Origin: Alphaproteobacteria bacterium | GTDB lineage: Bacteria; Pseudomonadota; Alphaproteobacteria; Rickettsiales; JABDBP01 | NCBI GenBank assembly: GCA_013288565.1 | Contig: JABDBP010000004.1 | Span: forward strand, 22,622-86,621 | Direction: 5' to 3' | Length of the DNA: 64,000 bases | Part shown: positions 24,639-32,471 of the stretch, one piece after another | How the letters are laid out: every line of letters begins with the position of its first letter | Numbering within the stretch: the stretch's first letter is position 1 | The notes under the pieces: model-generated | Told to the model about the DNA's origin: nothing | The model's database searches: none | The model's input: the letters and a program-made list of their open reading frames with translations, nothing else | Made by a program: the position numbers and the translations under genes

Positions 24639-25009
24639 ATATCCGGTTCGTCCGGTTCGCGGGTGTAGGCTGCTGCACCACCGCGCTTGATTTTGCGATT
24701 TTCTATTTCCTGCATTTCATTTACGGCCTTGCCATAATCCCGGCCAACGCTGTTTCTTACGGCACCGGCATCGCCATAGGATTTTTCATCAACCGCGTCT
24801 GGACCTTCCACGACGCCATGCACCGCTCACACCGCCGCGTCATGCTCTCGTTGATATACGGCTATATAGGCCTGATTCTGAACACTATACTCGTCTGGCG
24901 CTTGAGCCTTTATATCCCTGCTATGCTTGCAAAAACCGCCGCGGTACTGGTAATCTTGCTGTATAATTACCTCACCAACAAATACTTGGTTTTTCGTGTC
25001 AATAAATAA
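24602..25009 (+). CDS. GtrA-family membrane protein (putative polyprenyl-phospho-sugar flippase)
   Basis: A 135-residue protein with four transmembrane segments and the GtrA pattern: RFVRFAGVGCCTTALDFAIFY near residue 15, a conserved ANAVSYGTGIAIGFFINRVWTF loop, and the C-terminal YLTNKYLVFR. GtrA proteins are proposed to flip lipid-linked sugars across the inner membrane. The assigned ATG overlaps the UbiA-type gene by 37 bp; a later non-ATG start is possible. Position directly after the UbiA gene suggests it handles the polyprenyl-phospho-arabinose made by this operon. Confidence 0.82.
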   Translation: MADFQRFHTYILNIRFVRFAGVGCCTTALDFAIFYFLHFIYGLAIIPANAVSYGTGIAIGFFINRVWTFHDAMHRSHRRVMLSLIYGYIGLILNTILVWRLSLYIPAMLAKTAAVLVILLYNYLTNKYLVFRVNK

Positions 25010-25658
25010 AAAATTCTTGAGTTTTTTTCTGCTTGCGCTTTGGCTGATTTCTGCCACGGCAATAGCGAAGGACGACATTCTGGTCAATTGCGGCCTGACG
25101 CCGAACGTGGCAGCGCCGGAGCATTATCCGGGCGCAAAAAACATCCCCGCCAGCAATGATCTGCGGCGCAAAACCGGCAGCGCCGAGGTAGCGAATGGCA
25201 AGATGATCCGGCTCATCGGCCGCGTCGTAGATGAAAATTGCGTGCCAGTGGCCGATGCAAAAGTGGAGATATGGCAACCGAATTCCTACGGCTATTACCG
25301 GGACGAAGCGGAGAAAATCGACGAGGTAAACGATGTGAATTTCCAGGGCGCTGGCGAGTTTATCACCAACAATCTCGGCCAGTTCGATTTCGTTTCGATA
25401 AAGCCGGGAAGCCTCGGCTGGCGGGCGCCACAGATAAACTTTAAGGTTGCGCATCCCGATTTCGATGAGGTGAACACCACCATTTATTTCGAGGACGAAT
25501 CGCGCACTGATTTCGACCCGGTTTATTCAAAACTGCCGCTGGAAGTGCAAAAATCGTTGATTGCGAGGAAAAGACTGCTTGACGAAAAAAACCCGGCGGA
25601 AACCGCGTATTATTTCGACATAACCCTGCGCGGAGCAAGCAAGACCAAGAGTTATTGA
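24996..25658 (+). CDS. Exported intradiol dioxygenase-fold protein, metal site degenerate
   Basis: A 220-residue protein with a signal peptide (FLSFFLLALWLISATAIA) and the beta-sandwich of protocatechuate 3,4-dioxygenase: GRVVDENCVPVADAKVEIWQ near residue 75, GEFITNNLGQFDFVSIKPG near 120. In catalytic members two Tyr and two His bind Fe(III). Here the first Tyr may survive (Y101 in GYYRD), but the second Tyr region reads SLGW and the HxH motif reads QIN (residues 146-148). It is therefore probably not a ring-cleaving enzyme. The start is a GTG overlapping gtrA by 14 bp, so it is likely cotranscribed with the arabinose-lipid genes; a structural or carbohydrate-binding role is possible. Confidence 0.75.
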   Translation: MSINKKFLSFFLLALWLISATAIAKDDILVNCGLTPNVAAPEHYPGAKNIPASNDLRRKTGSAEVANGKMIRLIGRVVDENCVPVADAKVEIWQPNSYGYYRDEAEKIDEVNDVNFQGAGEFITNNLGQFDFVSIKPGSLGWRAPQINFKVAHPDFDEVNTTIYFEDESRTDFDPVYSKLPLEVQKSLIARKRLLDEKNPAETAYYFDITLRGASKTKSY

Positions 25659-25675
25659 TGACCACGCAAGGTCGC

Positions 25676-26329
25676 TTACAGCCTATCCAGATAATCCGAA
25701 ATTATTCCATCTGGCTCAAGAGTTTTTGCGTAGCGGATTTCTGCCGGATCGTTCACCGTCCAGACGAATATTTTCCAGCCGCGCACATGGATTTTTTCTA
25801 CCAGTTCTTTATCAACATTATCTATGCGCAGATTCACAGCAAAGGGCGGAATATCAGAAATTGAATCAAGTGATTCGATTTTATCGAAAGCGGGAGCGAC
25901 CGGAATTTTCGGATAAAGTTTTTTTAAGTGACGCAGTTCATCTATATCGAACGAACAGACGAACAGATTTTCCCGCAGCCATTTGCCGGAATGCACTGCA
26001 TTTTCTATCAAAAGCCCGAGAGGTTTTGCGATATTCGGAACTTTCGTTTCAATAAAAACCGCCGCACGGTCATTGATGAAATCCAGGGTTTCCTGGAGCG
26101 ATGGAACTTCCAACTCCTGCAATGCGTGCAAACTTTTATCGGCGACTTTTCCGTGGCCCTGAGTGGTGCGTTCCAGCGTTTCATCATGGATGACAACGAT
26201 TTCACCGGTTTTGCAGAAATGGACGTCCAATTCTATCGCATCAGCGCCCATTTCTAACGCTTTGGCGAATGCTTCAATGGTATTTTCCGGCGCATAGCCG
26301 GACGCGCCGCGATGGGCGATCCTAATCAT
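25676..26329 (-). CDS. Glycerophosphodiester phosphodiesterase (UgpQ-like)
   Basis: Hydrolyses glycerophosphodiesters to glycerol-3-phosphate and an alcohol. The 217-residue protein has the GDPD signature: [18 protein letters not shown] (residues 3-20, with HR and E), [24 protein letters not shown] (metal Glu/Asp and second His), and the C-terminal [13 protein letters not shown] element KIFVWTVND with DGIISDYL. No signal peptide is seen, so it is cytosolic. It overlaps aroQ by 8 bp and converges on the arabinose-lipid operon. Confidence 0.92.
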   Translation of the reverse strand: MIRIAHRGASGYAPENTIEAFAKALEMGADAIELDVHFCKTGEIVVIHDETLERTTQGHGKVADKSLHALQELEVPSLQETLDFINDRAAVFIETKVPNIAKPLGLLIENAVHSGKWLRENLFVCSFDIDELRHLKKLYPKIPVAPAFDKIESLDSISDIPPFAVNLRIDNVDKELVEKIHVRGWKIFVWTVNDPAEIRYAKTLEPDGIISDYLDRL

Positions 26330-26756
26330 CTAGTAATTTTTTTATTCCCGAAAGTGCCAGCGCGTAACCAATTGCGCCGAACCCGCAGATTACGCCTCTC
26401 GCCGCGCGGCTGACGTAGGAATGATGCCGGAATTCCTCGCGCCGGTAGATGTTCGATAGATGCACCTCGACGACAGGAATTTTCACCGCCAGCAACGCGT
26501 CGTAAATGGCGACCGAAGTATGGGTGTAGGCGGCGGCATTGATTATCAGCGCGCTAAATTTTGCGGATTCCTGGATCCAGCCAATAATCTCGGCTTCGGC
26601 ATTGCTCTGGCGGAAATCAATGGAAAACCCCAGTTTTTCTGCGGTTTCCTTGCATAATTTCTCAATGTCGGCGATGGTTTGGTTGCCGTAGATTTCCGGC
26701 TCGCGCGCGCCCAGCATGTTGAGGTTCGGGCCGTTGATGATGAGAATTTTTTTCAT
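26322..26756 (-). CDS. aroQ: Type II 3-dehydroquinate dehydratase AroQ
   Basis: Third step of the shikimate pathway. The 144-residue length and motifs are those of type II enzymes: [18 protein letters not shown] (residues 7-24, catalytic Tyr), [49 protein letters not shown] (catalytic His) and [17 protein letters not shown]. It is the first gene of a two-gene leftward operon with the GDPD gene. accB and accC, which often follow aroQ in this class, are absent here. Confidence 0.95.
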   Translation of the reverse strand: MKKILIINGPNLNMLGAREPEIYGNQTIADIEKLCKETAEKLGFSIDFRQSNAEAEIIGWIQESAKFSALIINAAAYTHTSVAIYDALLAVKIPVVEVHLSNIYRREEFRHHSYVSRAARGVICGFGAIGYALALSGIKKLLDD

Positions 26757-26796
26757 GTATTTACACCTGATTTCAGGAGATATATTCTAGCATACT

Positions 26797-26997
26797 ATGG
26801 AAATAATCCTGAACGGCAATAAATATAATCTGGATGGAAGTTGCTCGGTGGCAGCACTAGTGACAGAACTCGGCCTCGACGGCAGGAAAATCGCGGTGGA
26901 GAAAAACCTGGAAATCGTCTCCCGCTCGCACTACGGGACGGAAGAAGTCCAGAGTGGCGATTGCATCGAAATCGTAAATTTCATTGGCGGCGGGTAG
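26797..26997 (+). CDS. thiS: Sulfur carrier protein ThiS
   Basis: A 66-residue ubiquitin-fold protein that carries the thiocarboxylate sulfur for the thiazole half of thiamine. The N-terminus MEIILNGNKYNL, the central KIAVEKNLEIVSRSHY and the C-terminal diglycine (FIGGG) that is adenylated by ThiF are all present. It sits 6 bp upstream of thiG and diverges from aroQ. No TPP riboswitch could be recognised in the 40-bp upstream gap. Confidence 0.9.
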   Translation: MEIILNGNKYNLDGSCSVAALVTELGLDGRKIAVEKNLEIVSRSHYGTEEVQSGDCIEIVNFIGGG

Positions 26998-27003
26998 TAT
27001 CAT

Positions 27004-27777
27004 ATGGGAATGGGGGAAGATTTTCTGGTTTTAGGCGGAAAAAAATTTTCCTCGCGGCTGCTGGTCGGCACCGGGAAATACCGGAATATGGGCGAATGTG
27101 CCTCGGCTATCGAAGAGTCCGGCGCGGAAATCGTGACGGTTGCGGTCAGGCGCGCGGAAATTGCCGGGCCACAGCTCGAGGATTTCATAGACCCAAAAAA
27201 ATATACATTCCTGCCAAATAGCGCCGGGTGTTACATGGCGGAGGAGGCAGTCAGAACGCTTAAGCTGGCGCGGGAAATGGGTGGCTGGAACATGGTGAAG
27301 CTCGAAATAATCGGCGATCGCGAAACACTTTTGCCCAATATGCCGGAGACGCTGAAAGCGGCGGAAATACTGGCGCGGGAGGGTTTCGCCGTCATGGCTT
27401 ACTCGGATGACGATTTGAATATGGCTGGTCGGCTGGAGGATGCAGGGTGCGCGGCAGTAATGCCGCTTGCGGCACCGATCGGCTCTGGGCTTGGGATTTT
27501 GCGACCGGAGAAACTGCAAAAAATAATCGCGCAAGCGAAAATCCCGGTGCTGGTCGATGCCGGGATCGGCACTGCGTCGGATGCTTGCATCGCCATGGAA
27601 ATGGGCTGCGCCGGAGTGTTGTTAAATACCGCGATAGCTGAGGCCAAAAATCCGGTATTGATGGCGCGGGCGATGCGGCAGGCGGTCGAATCCGGGCGGG
27701 CGGCGCATCTGGCCGGTCGCATGAAAAAATCAGCCATGGCTGCTGCTTCCTCGCCGATTGCGGGGATAATGAATTAA
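27004..27777 (+). CDS. thiG: Thiazole synthase ThiG
   Basis: ThiG condenses 1-deoxy-xylulose-5-phosphate, dehydroglycine and ThiS-thiocarboxylate to thiazole phosphate. The 257-residue TIM barrel shows [58 protein letters not shown] (catalytic Lys) and [13 protein letters not shown]. Length is normal. Unlike in many genomes thiO, thiE and thiC are not adjacent; the next gene, a glycosyltransferase, starts at once after the stop, suggesting read-through rather than functional linkage. Confidence 0.95.
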   Translation: MGMGEDFLVLGGKKFSSRLLVGTGKYRNMGECASAIEESGAEIVTVAVRRAEIAGPQLEDFIDPKKYTFLPNSAGCYMAEEAVRTLKLAREMGGWNMVKLEIIGDRETLLPNMPETLKAAEILAREGFAVMAYSDDDLNMAGRLEDAGCAAVMPLAAPIGSGLGILRPEKLQKIIAQAKIPVLVDAGIGTASDACIAMEMGCAGVLLNTAIAEAKNPVLMARAMRQAVESGRAAHLAGRMKKSAMAAASSPIAGIMN

Positions 27778-27778
27778 A

Positions 27779-29212
27779 ATGCAGCGCATATATAGCTTCA
27801 AAAACATGTTCATCCTGGCGGCAATCATCACTTTCTGCCGCATCATTTATCTTTACCTGAATCACCTCGACCTACACCCCGATGAAGCCCAATATTGGTT
27901 GTGGTCGCGCGAGTTAGCGCTGGGGTTTTATTCCAAACCGCCGGTAATTGCCTGGCTGATTGCTATTTCTACCAGTATTTGTGGCCAAGGTGAACCTTGT
28001 ATCAGGCTGTTTTCTCCGTTGCTGCACCTGGCGACGGCGATGCTGATTTTCCCCCTGGCGAGATATTTATGGGATGAAAAAACCGGATTTTTTTCCGCAC
28101 TCGGCTATCTATTACTGCCAGGAGTAACTTTCTCGTCGCTGCTGATGACGACGGACGCTCCACTGTTATTTTTCTGGGCCGGGGCATTACTGTTTTTTGC
28201 CCGGGCAATGCGAGAGGATAAACTCCAGGATTGGTTGCTCTGCGGAGTTTTTACCGGGTTCGGGCTGCTCACTAAATATACTATGGTGGTTTCTATTTTT
28301 TCAGCGCTGATATATATTCTCACTACCGGCATCAGTAGGTTGAAAACCTGGAAGCCATGGGCCGCTGCGGCCTTAGCCCTCCTCATATTTCTGCCTAATC
28401 TCATCTGGAACACGGAGAACGGTTTCCTCAGTTTCCGGCACACCGAGGATAATTTGAATCCCGCCGCACCTGCTTTCACCTCGGTAAAAATGCTGGAATT
28501 CCTGGGTGCGCAAATGGGAATTTTTGGCCCGATATTTTTTTGCTTTTTTGTTTTCATCCTGCTGTTCCGGTTTAAGGGAATCATCAGGGATAAAAAATAT
28601 AAAATGCTCTGTTGTTTTTTTCTGCCGCTTATCGCGATTACTCTGGCAGTAGCTGCAACATCGCGCGCGCATGGCAACTGGGCCGCGCCGATTTATGTTC
28701 CGGCTGTAATCCTGGTCGTTGCTTGGATGGTGGAGCATGAAAAAACCGGATGGATTCGCGCCGCATTGGCGCTGCATCTGGCGTTCGCACTGGTTTTATA
28801 TAATTGGCACGGAAAGCCCGATCCGTTCGCGCGTATGCGCGGTTGGCGGGAATTTTCTGCAGCAGTTGCAGAAATAAAATCGCGGCATCCGGGTGCGGAA
28901 ATTTTCACCAACGAAAGGAAAATTGCCGCCGAGCTTTCATATTATTTGCACCCATATGATTTGTGCGGAGAAAAAAATCCCGCTGCGATATATAAATGGA
29001 ACCCCAGTGGGCAAATCCGCGATTATTTCGATAGCGCGCGCGACATGGGTAGGATGAAAGGCCTTGACTTTATTTTCGTCGCCAGAAATGATGGCGCGGC
29101 TGAACCGGCGGATTATTTCGCTGCTGCTGTGAAGGAAAAAACGCTGCCGTTGCTTGCGAATCCGAAGCTTATCTACGCGATTTATTATATGAAAGATTTT
29201 AGGGGATATTGA
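27779..29212 (+). CDS. GT39/PMT_2-type membrane glycosyltransferase
   Basis: A 477-residue GT-C fold protein with about ten transmembrane segments. The first periplasmic loop has HPDEAQYWLWS (residues 33-43), whose DE is the catalytic motif of ArnT/PMT-like enzymes, followed by FYSKPPVIAWLI. Such enzymes transfer a sugar from a polyprenyl-phosphate donor to lipid A, protein or glycan on the periplasmic side. The C-terminal ~130 residues form a soluble domain. It starts one base after thiG ends and is followed by a PAP2 phosphatase. With the dprE1/dprE2 genes nearby, an arabinosyltransferase role is an attractive inference, not a demonstrated one. Confidence 0.82.
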   Translation: MQRIYSFKNMFILAAIITFCRIIYLYLNHLDLHPDEAQYWLWSRELALGFYSKPPVIAWLIAISTSICGQGEPCIRLFSPLLHLATAMLIFPLARYLWDEKTGFFSALGYLLLPGVTFSSLLMTTDAPLLFFWAGALLFFARAMREDKLQDWLLCGVFTGFGLLTKYTMVVSIFSALIYILTTGISRLKTWKPWAAAALALLIFLPNLIWNTENGFLSFRHTEDNLNPAAPAFTSVKMLEFLGAQMGIFGPIFFCFFVFILLFRFKGIIRDKKYKMLCCFFLPLIAITLAVAATSRAHGNWAAPIYVPAVILVVAWMVEHEKTGWIRAALALHLAFALVLYNWHGKPDPFARMRGWREFSAAVAEIKSRHPGAEIFTNERKIAAELSYYLHPYDLCGEKNPAAIYKWNPSGQIRDYFDSARDMGRMKGLDFIFVARNDGAAEPADYFAAAVKEKTLPLLANPKLIYAIYYMKDFRGY

Positions 29213-29213
29213 T

Positions 29214-29882
29214 ATGCCGCGCCCACTGATAATTCTGTTAATCGTCACTGCTATTCTCGCCGCTGTGTTCGTGACGTTTCCGCAAATTGACATATGGATG
29301 ACCGGGCAGTTTTATGATCCGCAAAATGGTGGGTTCTGGCTGAAAAACAATCCTATAATACTGGTGTTTTATTACCTGGTGAAATATGCGAGATATGCTA
29401 TGCCGGTTGTGTTCGCAGTACTATTGGCGGCGAATTTTTTAACCAAGAAGAAATTTCTTTTCGGCAGGCGTGAGTTGGCTTTCCTGTTCCTGGCGGCGCT
29501 GCTCGGGCCGATTATCGTCACCGGGTTTTTCAAGGATTACTGGCACCGCGCCCGGCCGGTGCAGACCATCGAATTCGGCGGAGATAAGCCATTCACCCGT
29601 GCGTTCGAAATCTCGCATTATTGCCCGACTGATTGCTATTCGTTCGTCTCCGGTCATGCGGCGATGGGATTTTTCTTTGTCGCATTTGCGCTGGTGATTG
29701 CGAGCGCGAGGAAACGAAAGAAGGCGTATATTTGCCTGTTTCTGCTAGGGATGGTGATAGCGTTCGCGCGAGTGATGCAGGGCGCGCATTATTTGAGTGA
29801 CGTGGTTTTCGGCGGGCTATTCACGCTTATCAGCACGCATGCACTTTATTATTTAATGTATAGGAAAGTGACGCCCAGTTAG
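29214..29882 (+). CDS. PAP2-family membrane phosphatase
   Basis: A 222-residue membrane protein with about six transmembrane segments and the three PAP2 motifs: KDYWHRARP (107-115), SFVSGHA (143-149) and RVMQGAHYLSDV (186-197) with catalytic His192 and Asp196. PAP2 enzymes dephosphorylate lipid phosphates such as undecaprenyl pyrophosphate, lipid A or, in mycobacteria (Rv3807c), polyprenyl-phosphoryl-5-phosphoribose. It begins right after the GT39-like gene and is therefore likely in the same transcript. In this locus the DPPR phosphatase role would complete the arabinose-lipid pathway; lipid A phosphatase LpxE-like activity is an alternative. Confidence 0.83.
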   Translation: MPRPLIILLIVTAILAAVFVTFPQIDIWMTGQFYDPQNGGFWLKNNPIILVFYYLVKYARYAMPVVFAVLLAANFLTKKKFLFGRRELAFLFLAALLGPIIVTGFFKDYWHRARPVQTIEFGGDKPFTRAFEISHYCPTDCYSFVSGHAAMGFFFVAFALVIASARKRKKAYICLFLLGMVIAFARVMQGAHYLSDVVFGGLFTLISTHALYYLMYRKVTPS

Positions 29883-29888
29883 CAGTGC

Positions 29889-30527
29889 CTAATCCCGCGG
29901 CACGATTTTTTTAATTTCTTTCTCAACTATCTGCTGCACGACGCCCGGCAGGTTGGCGTTCAACCAATCGGCCATCATCGGTTTCAGCGACTCGATCACC
30001 AGGTCTTCCAAAGTTTGGCCGGAGCGAAGCAGTGGCGAATTGACATGCGGTTTCGGTGTTTTATCCAGCAAGCTTTTCAGCGACTCCGCGGCTTGATCCG
30101 CACTTTTCTTGGTGAGGAGGGATTCTCCCGCCGCGGCCTTTTCCGGCGGCGTGACTTCTTTCGGTTGCGGGGCGATTTCAGGTTTTTGGGGCATGACAGC
30201 TTCCGTGGGTTTAATTTCCGGCTTTTCTTTTATAGGTTCGGGCGCCAAGACAGGCTCATTATTTTTCTTTCCCAAAGCCTCGTCGATATTTTCCAAAACA
30301 TCACGCGGCTGAGGAATTTCCGGCACGGCGGCAACCGGGGTTTTATTCTCCACAGGTTTTACCGCAGCGGGGGATGAAACTTTTTTAGTCAGTTCCAGCA
30401 CCTCCTCATCACCTTCCGCAGGGACGCCGGGTTCCTTGCCTTTCTCAAATTCGCCGGAGATGATATTTTTTATCGATTTCAAAATACCCTCCATCGACTC
30501 GCCCTGCTCATTGTTTTCCTCAGGCAT
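29889..30527 (-). CDS. popZ: PopZ-like pole-organising protein (DUF2497)
   Basis: PopZ forms a polar matrix that anchors the chromosome origin and cell-cycle regulators in alphaproteobacteria. The 212-residue protein has the N-terminal helix SMEGILKSIKNIISGE (near residue 11), a long Pro/Glu/Lys-rich disordered middle, and the C-terminal helices TLEDLVIESLKPMMADWL and LPGVVQQIVEKEIKKI. Those two ends define the family. Three starts are possible (TTG 30548, ATG 30539, ATG 30527); the last is chosen because GGGAG lies 5 bases before it and the N-terminus then matches Caulobacter in length. Confidence 0.85.
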   Translation of the reverse strand: MPEENNEQGESMEGILKSIKNIISGEFEKGKEPGVPAEGDEEVLELTKKVSSPAAVKPVENKTPVAAVPEIPQPRDVLENIDEALGKKNNEPVLAPEPIKEKPEIKPTEAVMPQKPEIAPQPKEVTPPEKAAAGESLLTKKSADQAAESLKSLLDKTPKPHVNSPLLRSGQTLEDLVIESLKPMMADWLNANLPGVVQQIVEKEIKKIVPRD

Positions 30528-30739
30528 TGCAGCTCCCATAGCGACCAATAGCTCCCTAGGGGGCTACAATATCAGACAAAATCCCAGGTGACAATATTAG
30601 AATATCTAGGCCTTACGAGGATGTAGACTACCACAAGCGCTTCGGTTTTCTAAAAAAACACCCGGAGTTTCGACAACCCGCGGCGTTGGAGCTATCCCGA
30701 ATGAAAATTTTCGCCTCGTTGATGATTTTCATCAATTTG

Positions 30740-30755
30740 TTAACCTTTTATTAAC
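30740..30755 (+). promoter_or_regulatory. CtrA-type site upstream of the sigma-factor gene
   Basis: TTAA (30740-30743), seven bases, then TTAAC (30751-30755) is an exact match to the CtrA consensus TTAA-N7-TTAAC. A TATACT -10-like element at 30767-30772 lies just downstream, so the site would overlap the -35 region, the position at which CtrA activates. The sigma-factor ATG is 60 bp further on. Two more exact sites occur at 41835 and 47690. Confidence 0.6.
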
Positions 30756-30814
30756 TATTTTACCCTTATACTTAAGGAAAACACCTAGTATGACTTATCA
30801 CGGATTTGTACAAA

Positions 30815-31606
30815 ATGCCGGAATTAGATAAAACTGAAAGATTGAAACTGATGAAGGCCGACAACCAGCAGGCCATAGAATCTTTCTGGGAAGAGCATAA
30901 GGATCGTCTCTTCAGAATTGCCGCATTTTCAATAAAGAAGCGTTACGGAAATAATCTTGATCCCGCAGTAAGCCACGAATCGCTGGCAGGTGAGGTTCTT
31001 GCACAAATTTTAAGAGAAAAGAAATTCCCGGAGATAGAAGAAGAATTCATGAAATTTTTTATGAAAGTAAGTGAGCGTAGAGCCATTGATCAACAAAGGA
31101 GCTTATGTGGCCATAATGGTCATGTTATCACTGGCACAAAATGGCAGAGATCAATATCTCTTGCCGGTCAACCTACAAAAGCAGGGAAGAAGGAAAAATT
31201 CGTCGATGTCATTTCCGACAGAAATGCTGATTGCCCCTATCCTACAGCACAAATAAAAGAATTATTGAAAAGCATTATAGGAAATTTCGAAGCAATTATC
31301 GACAATTTGGAATACCAACATAAGAATGGAAATATCCAGAAACAGGTAGTTTTATTGAGATTTGGAAGGGGATTGTCAGCAAAGGAAATCGCGCAAGAGT
31401 TGGGCATCAAGCCAAATACAGCAGATAAGTATATTTCTATAAGTAAGCCCCTGATTATGGCCGATCTGGAACAAAGAAGAAGTTTTATAGATAAAGCGGC
31501 TTATAATATCATAGAAAGGGTGGTCTTAGAAAGAGGAGACAAACACGCTAGCCTCATGACCGTTTATGACGAATTGGCAAAAAAGTCTTACCAGCCTGAT
31601 CTCTAA
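30815..31606 (+). CDS. ECF-like RNA polymerase sigma factor
   Basis: A 263-residue sigma-70-family protein. A region 2-like segment lies at residues ~15-95 (AIESFWEEHKDRLFRIAAF through FFMKVSERRAIDQQ), and a region 4 helix-turn-helix is clear: VVLLRFGRGLSAKEIAQELGIKPNTADKYIS near residue 190 (cited here in two overlapping parts). It is longer than usual ECF factors because of an inserted linker (residues ~100-150) and a C-terminal extension. No anti-sigma gene is adjacent. A TTG at 30806 could add three residues. Base composition is AT-richer than its neighbours and the next gene converges, so it is a single-gene unit. Confidence 0.72.
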   Translation: MPELDKTERLKLMKADNQQAIESFWEEHKDRLFRIAAFSIKKRYGNNLDPAVSHESLAGEVLAQILREKKFPEIEEEFMKFFMKVSERRAIDQQRSLCGHNGHVITGTKWQRSISLAGQPTKAGKKEKFVDVISDRNADCPYPTAQIKELLKSIIGNFEAIIDNLEYQHKNGNIQKQVVLLRFGRGLSAKEIAQELGIKPNTADKYISISKPLIMADLEQRRSFIDKAAYNIIERVVLERGDKHASLMTVYDELAKKSYQPDL

Positions 31607-31616
31607 GATGATATTA

Positions 31617-31877
31617 CTAAATAGTAGCCGGAACCACGTTTACCACTGATTTGCCGTTGGTTCCGAACGAGAATTTCACTGCACCGTCAGAAAGCGCGAA
31701 AAGCGTGTGATCCTTGCCGATGCCGACGTTTTTGCCCGGGTGATATTTCGTCCCGCGCTGGCGCACCAGGATATTCCCGGCCAGAACCGATTGCCCACCG
31801 GATTTTTTTAGTCCCAGCCTGCGGCCCGCTGAATCGCGCCCGTTTCTTGAACTTCCACCAGCTTTTTTATGTGCCAT
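31617..31877 (-). CDS. rpmA: 50S ribosomal protein L27
   Basis: The 86-residue protein is a standard L27: [18 protein letters not shown] at the N-terminus, which reaches toward the peptidyl-transferase centre, then [24 protein letters not shown] and GKDHTLFAL. No N-terminal cleavage extension is present. It follows rplU by 25 bp, the conserved pair. obgE, often third in this operon, is absent; the downstream gene instead converges. Confidence 0.97.
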   Translation of the reverse strand: MAHKKAGGSSRNGRDSAGRRLGLKKSGGQSVLAGNILVRQRGTKYHPGKNVGIGKDHTLFALSDGAVKFSFGTNGKSVVNVVPATI

Positions 31878-31902
31878 ATATTCCTCTTATTCTTTGGGCT
31901 TC

Positions 31903-32358
31903 TTATTTCTTTGCCGGTTTTTTGGCGGTGGATTTCTTCTTCGGCTTGTCTGGAGACTTACCTTTAGCCGCCATACGCGCTGCATGCGCATCTGCCTTTT
32001 TATACGGCTTGCGGTTTGGCGCTTCACTCTTGGCGCTGGCCGCTCCGAATTTTATCTCGCGCACGCGAAGCCAGGTAACTTCCTGGCGATGGCCTATTTT
32101 ACGGCGGTAATTGTGGCGGCGGCGCTTCTTGAATATCAGGACTTTTTCATCCTTGCCCTGCTCCAATATCTCGCCGGAAACTACCGCACCGGAAACAATC
32201 GGCGAGCCTAGTGTAATCTGCCCGTTATCGCCGGTCACCGCGATTACGTCTTTGAATTGCACAAGCGTACCCGGCTGGCCAGGAACTTTCTCCAGCTTTA
32301 TCACATCGCCGGCAGAAACCTTATATTGCTTCCCACCTGATTTAATTACTGCAAACAT
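31903..32358 (-). CDS. rplU: 50S ribosomal protein L21 with basic C-terminal extension
   Basis: Residues 1-103 are a normal L21: MFAVIKSGGKQYKVSAGD, the KRRRHNYRRKIGHRQ motif and YTWLRVREI-like TWLRVREIKF. About 48 extra residues follow, rich in Lys, Ala and Pro (AKGKSPDKPKKKSTAKKPAKK in part), typical of some alphaproteobacterial L21 proteins. It is first in the rplU-rpmA operon, with its promoter expected in the 110-bp gap before the unknown gene at 32472. Confidence 0.95.
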   Translation of the reverse strand: MFAVIKSGGKQYKVSAGDVIKLEKVPGQPGTLVQFKDVIAVTGDNGQITLGSPIVSGAVVSGEILEQGKDEKVLIFKKRRRHNYRRKIGHRQEVTWLRVREIKFGAASAKSEAPNRKPYKKADAHAARMAAKGKSPDKPKKKSTAKKPAKK

Positions 32359-32471
32359 ATCAATACCTTAACGAGAAATAGCGCTAAAAATCCATACCCT
32401 TTTTTGCAAGGAGTGGTAAATATAGTGATAAAACCCACCTTGTCAATGAAGTTTTAGGGTCGGTGAATGTA

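Noticed and set aside
26757..26796. TPP riboswitch before thiS
   Set aside because: The gap is only 40 bp and lacks the conserved THI-box sequence.
30790..30831. Thirteen-codon leader peptide overlapping the sigma-factor start
   Set aside because: No ribosome site, no regulatory residue bias and no attenuator hairpin.
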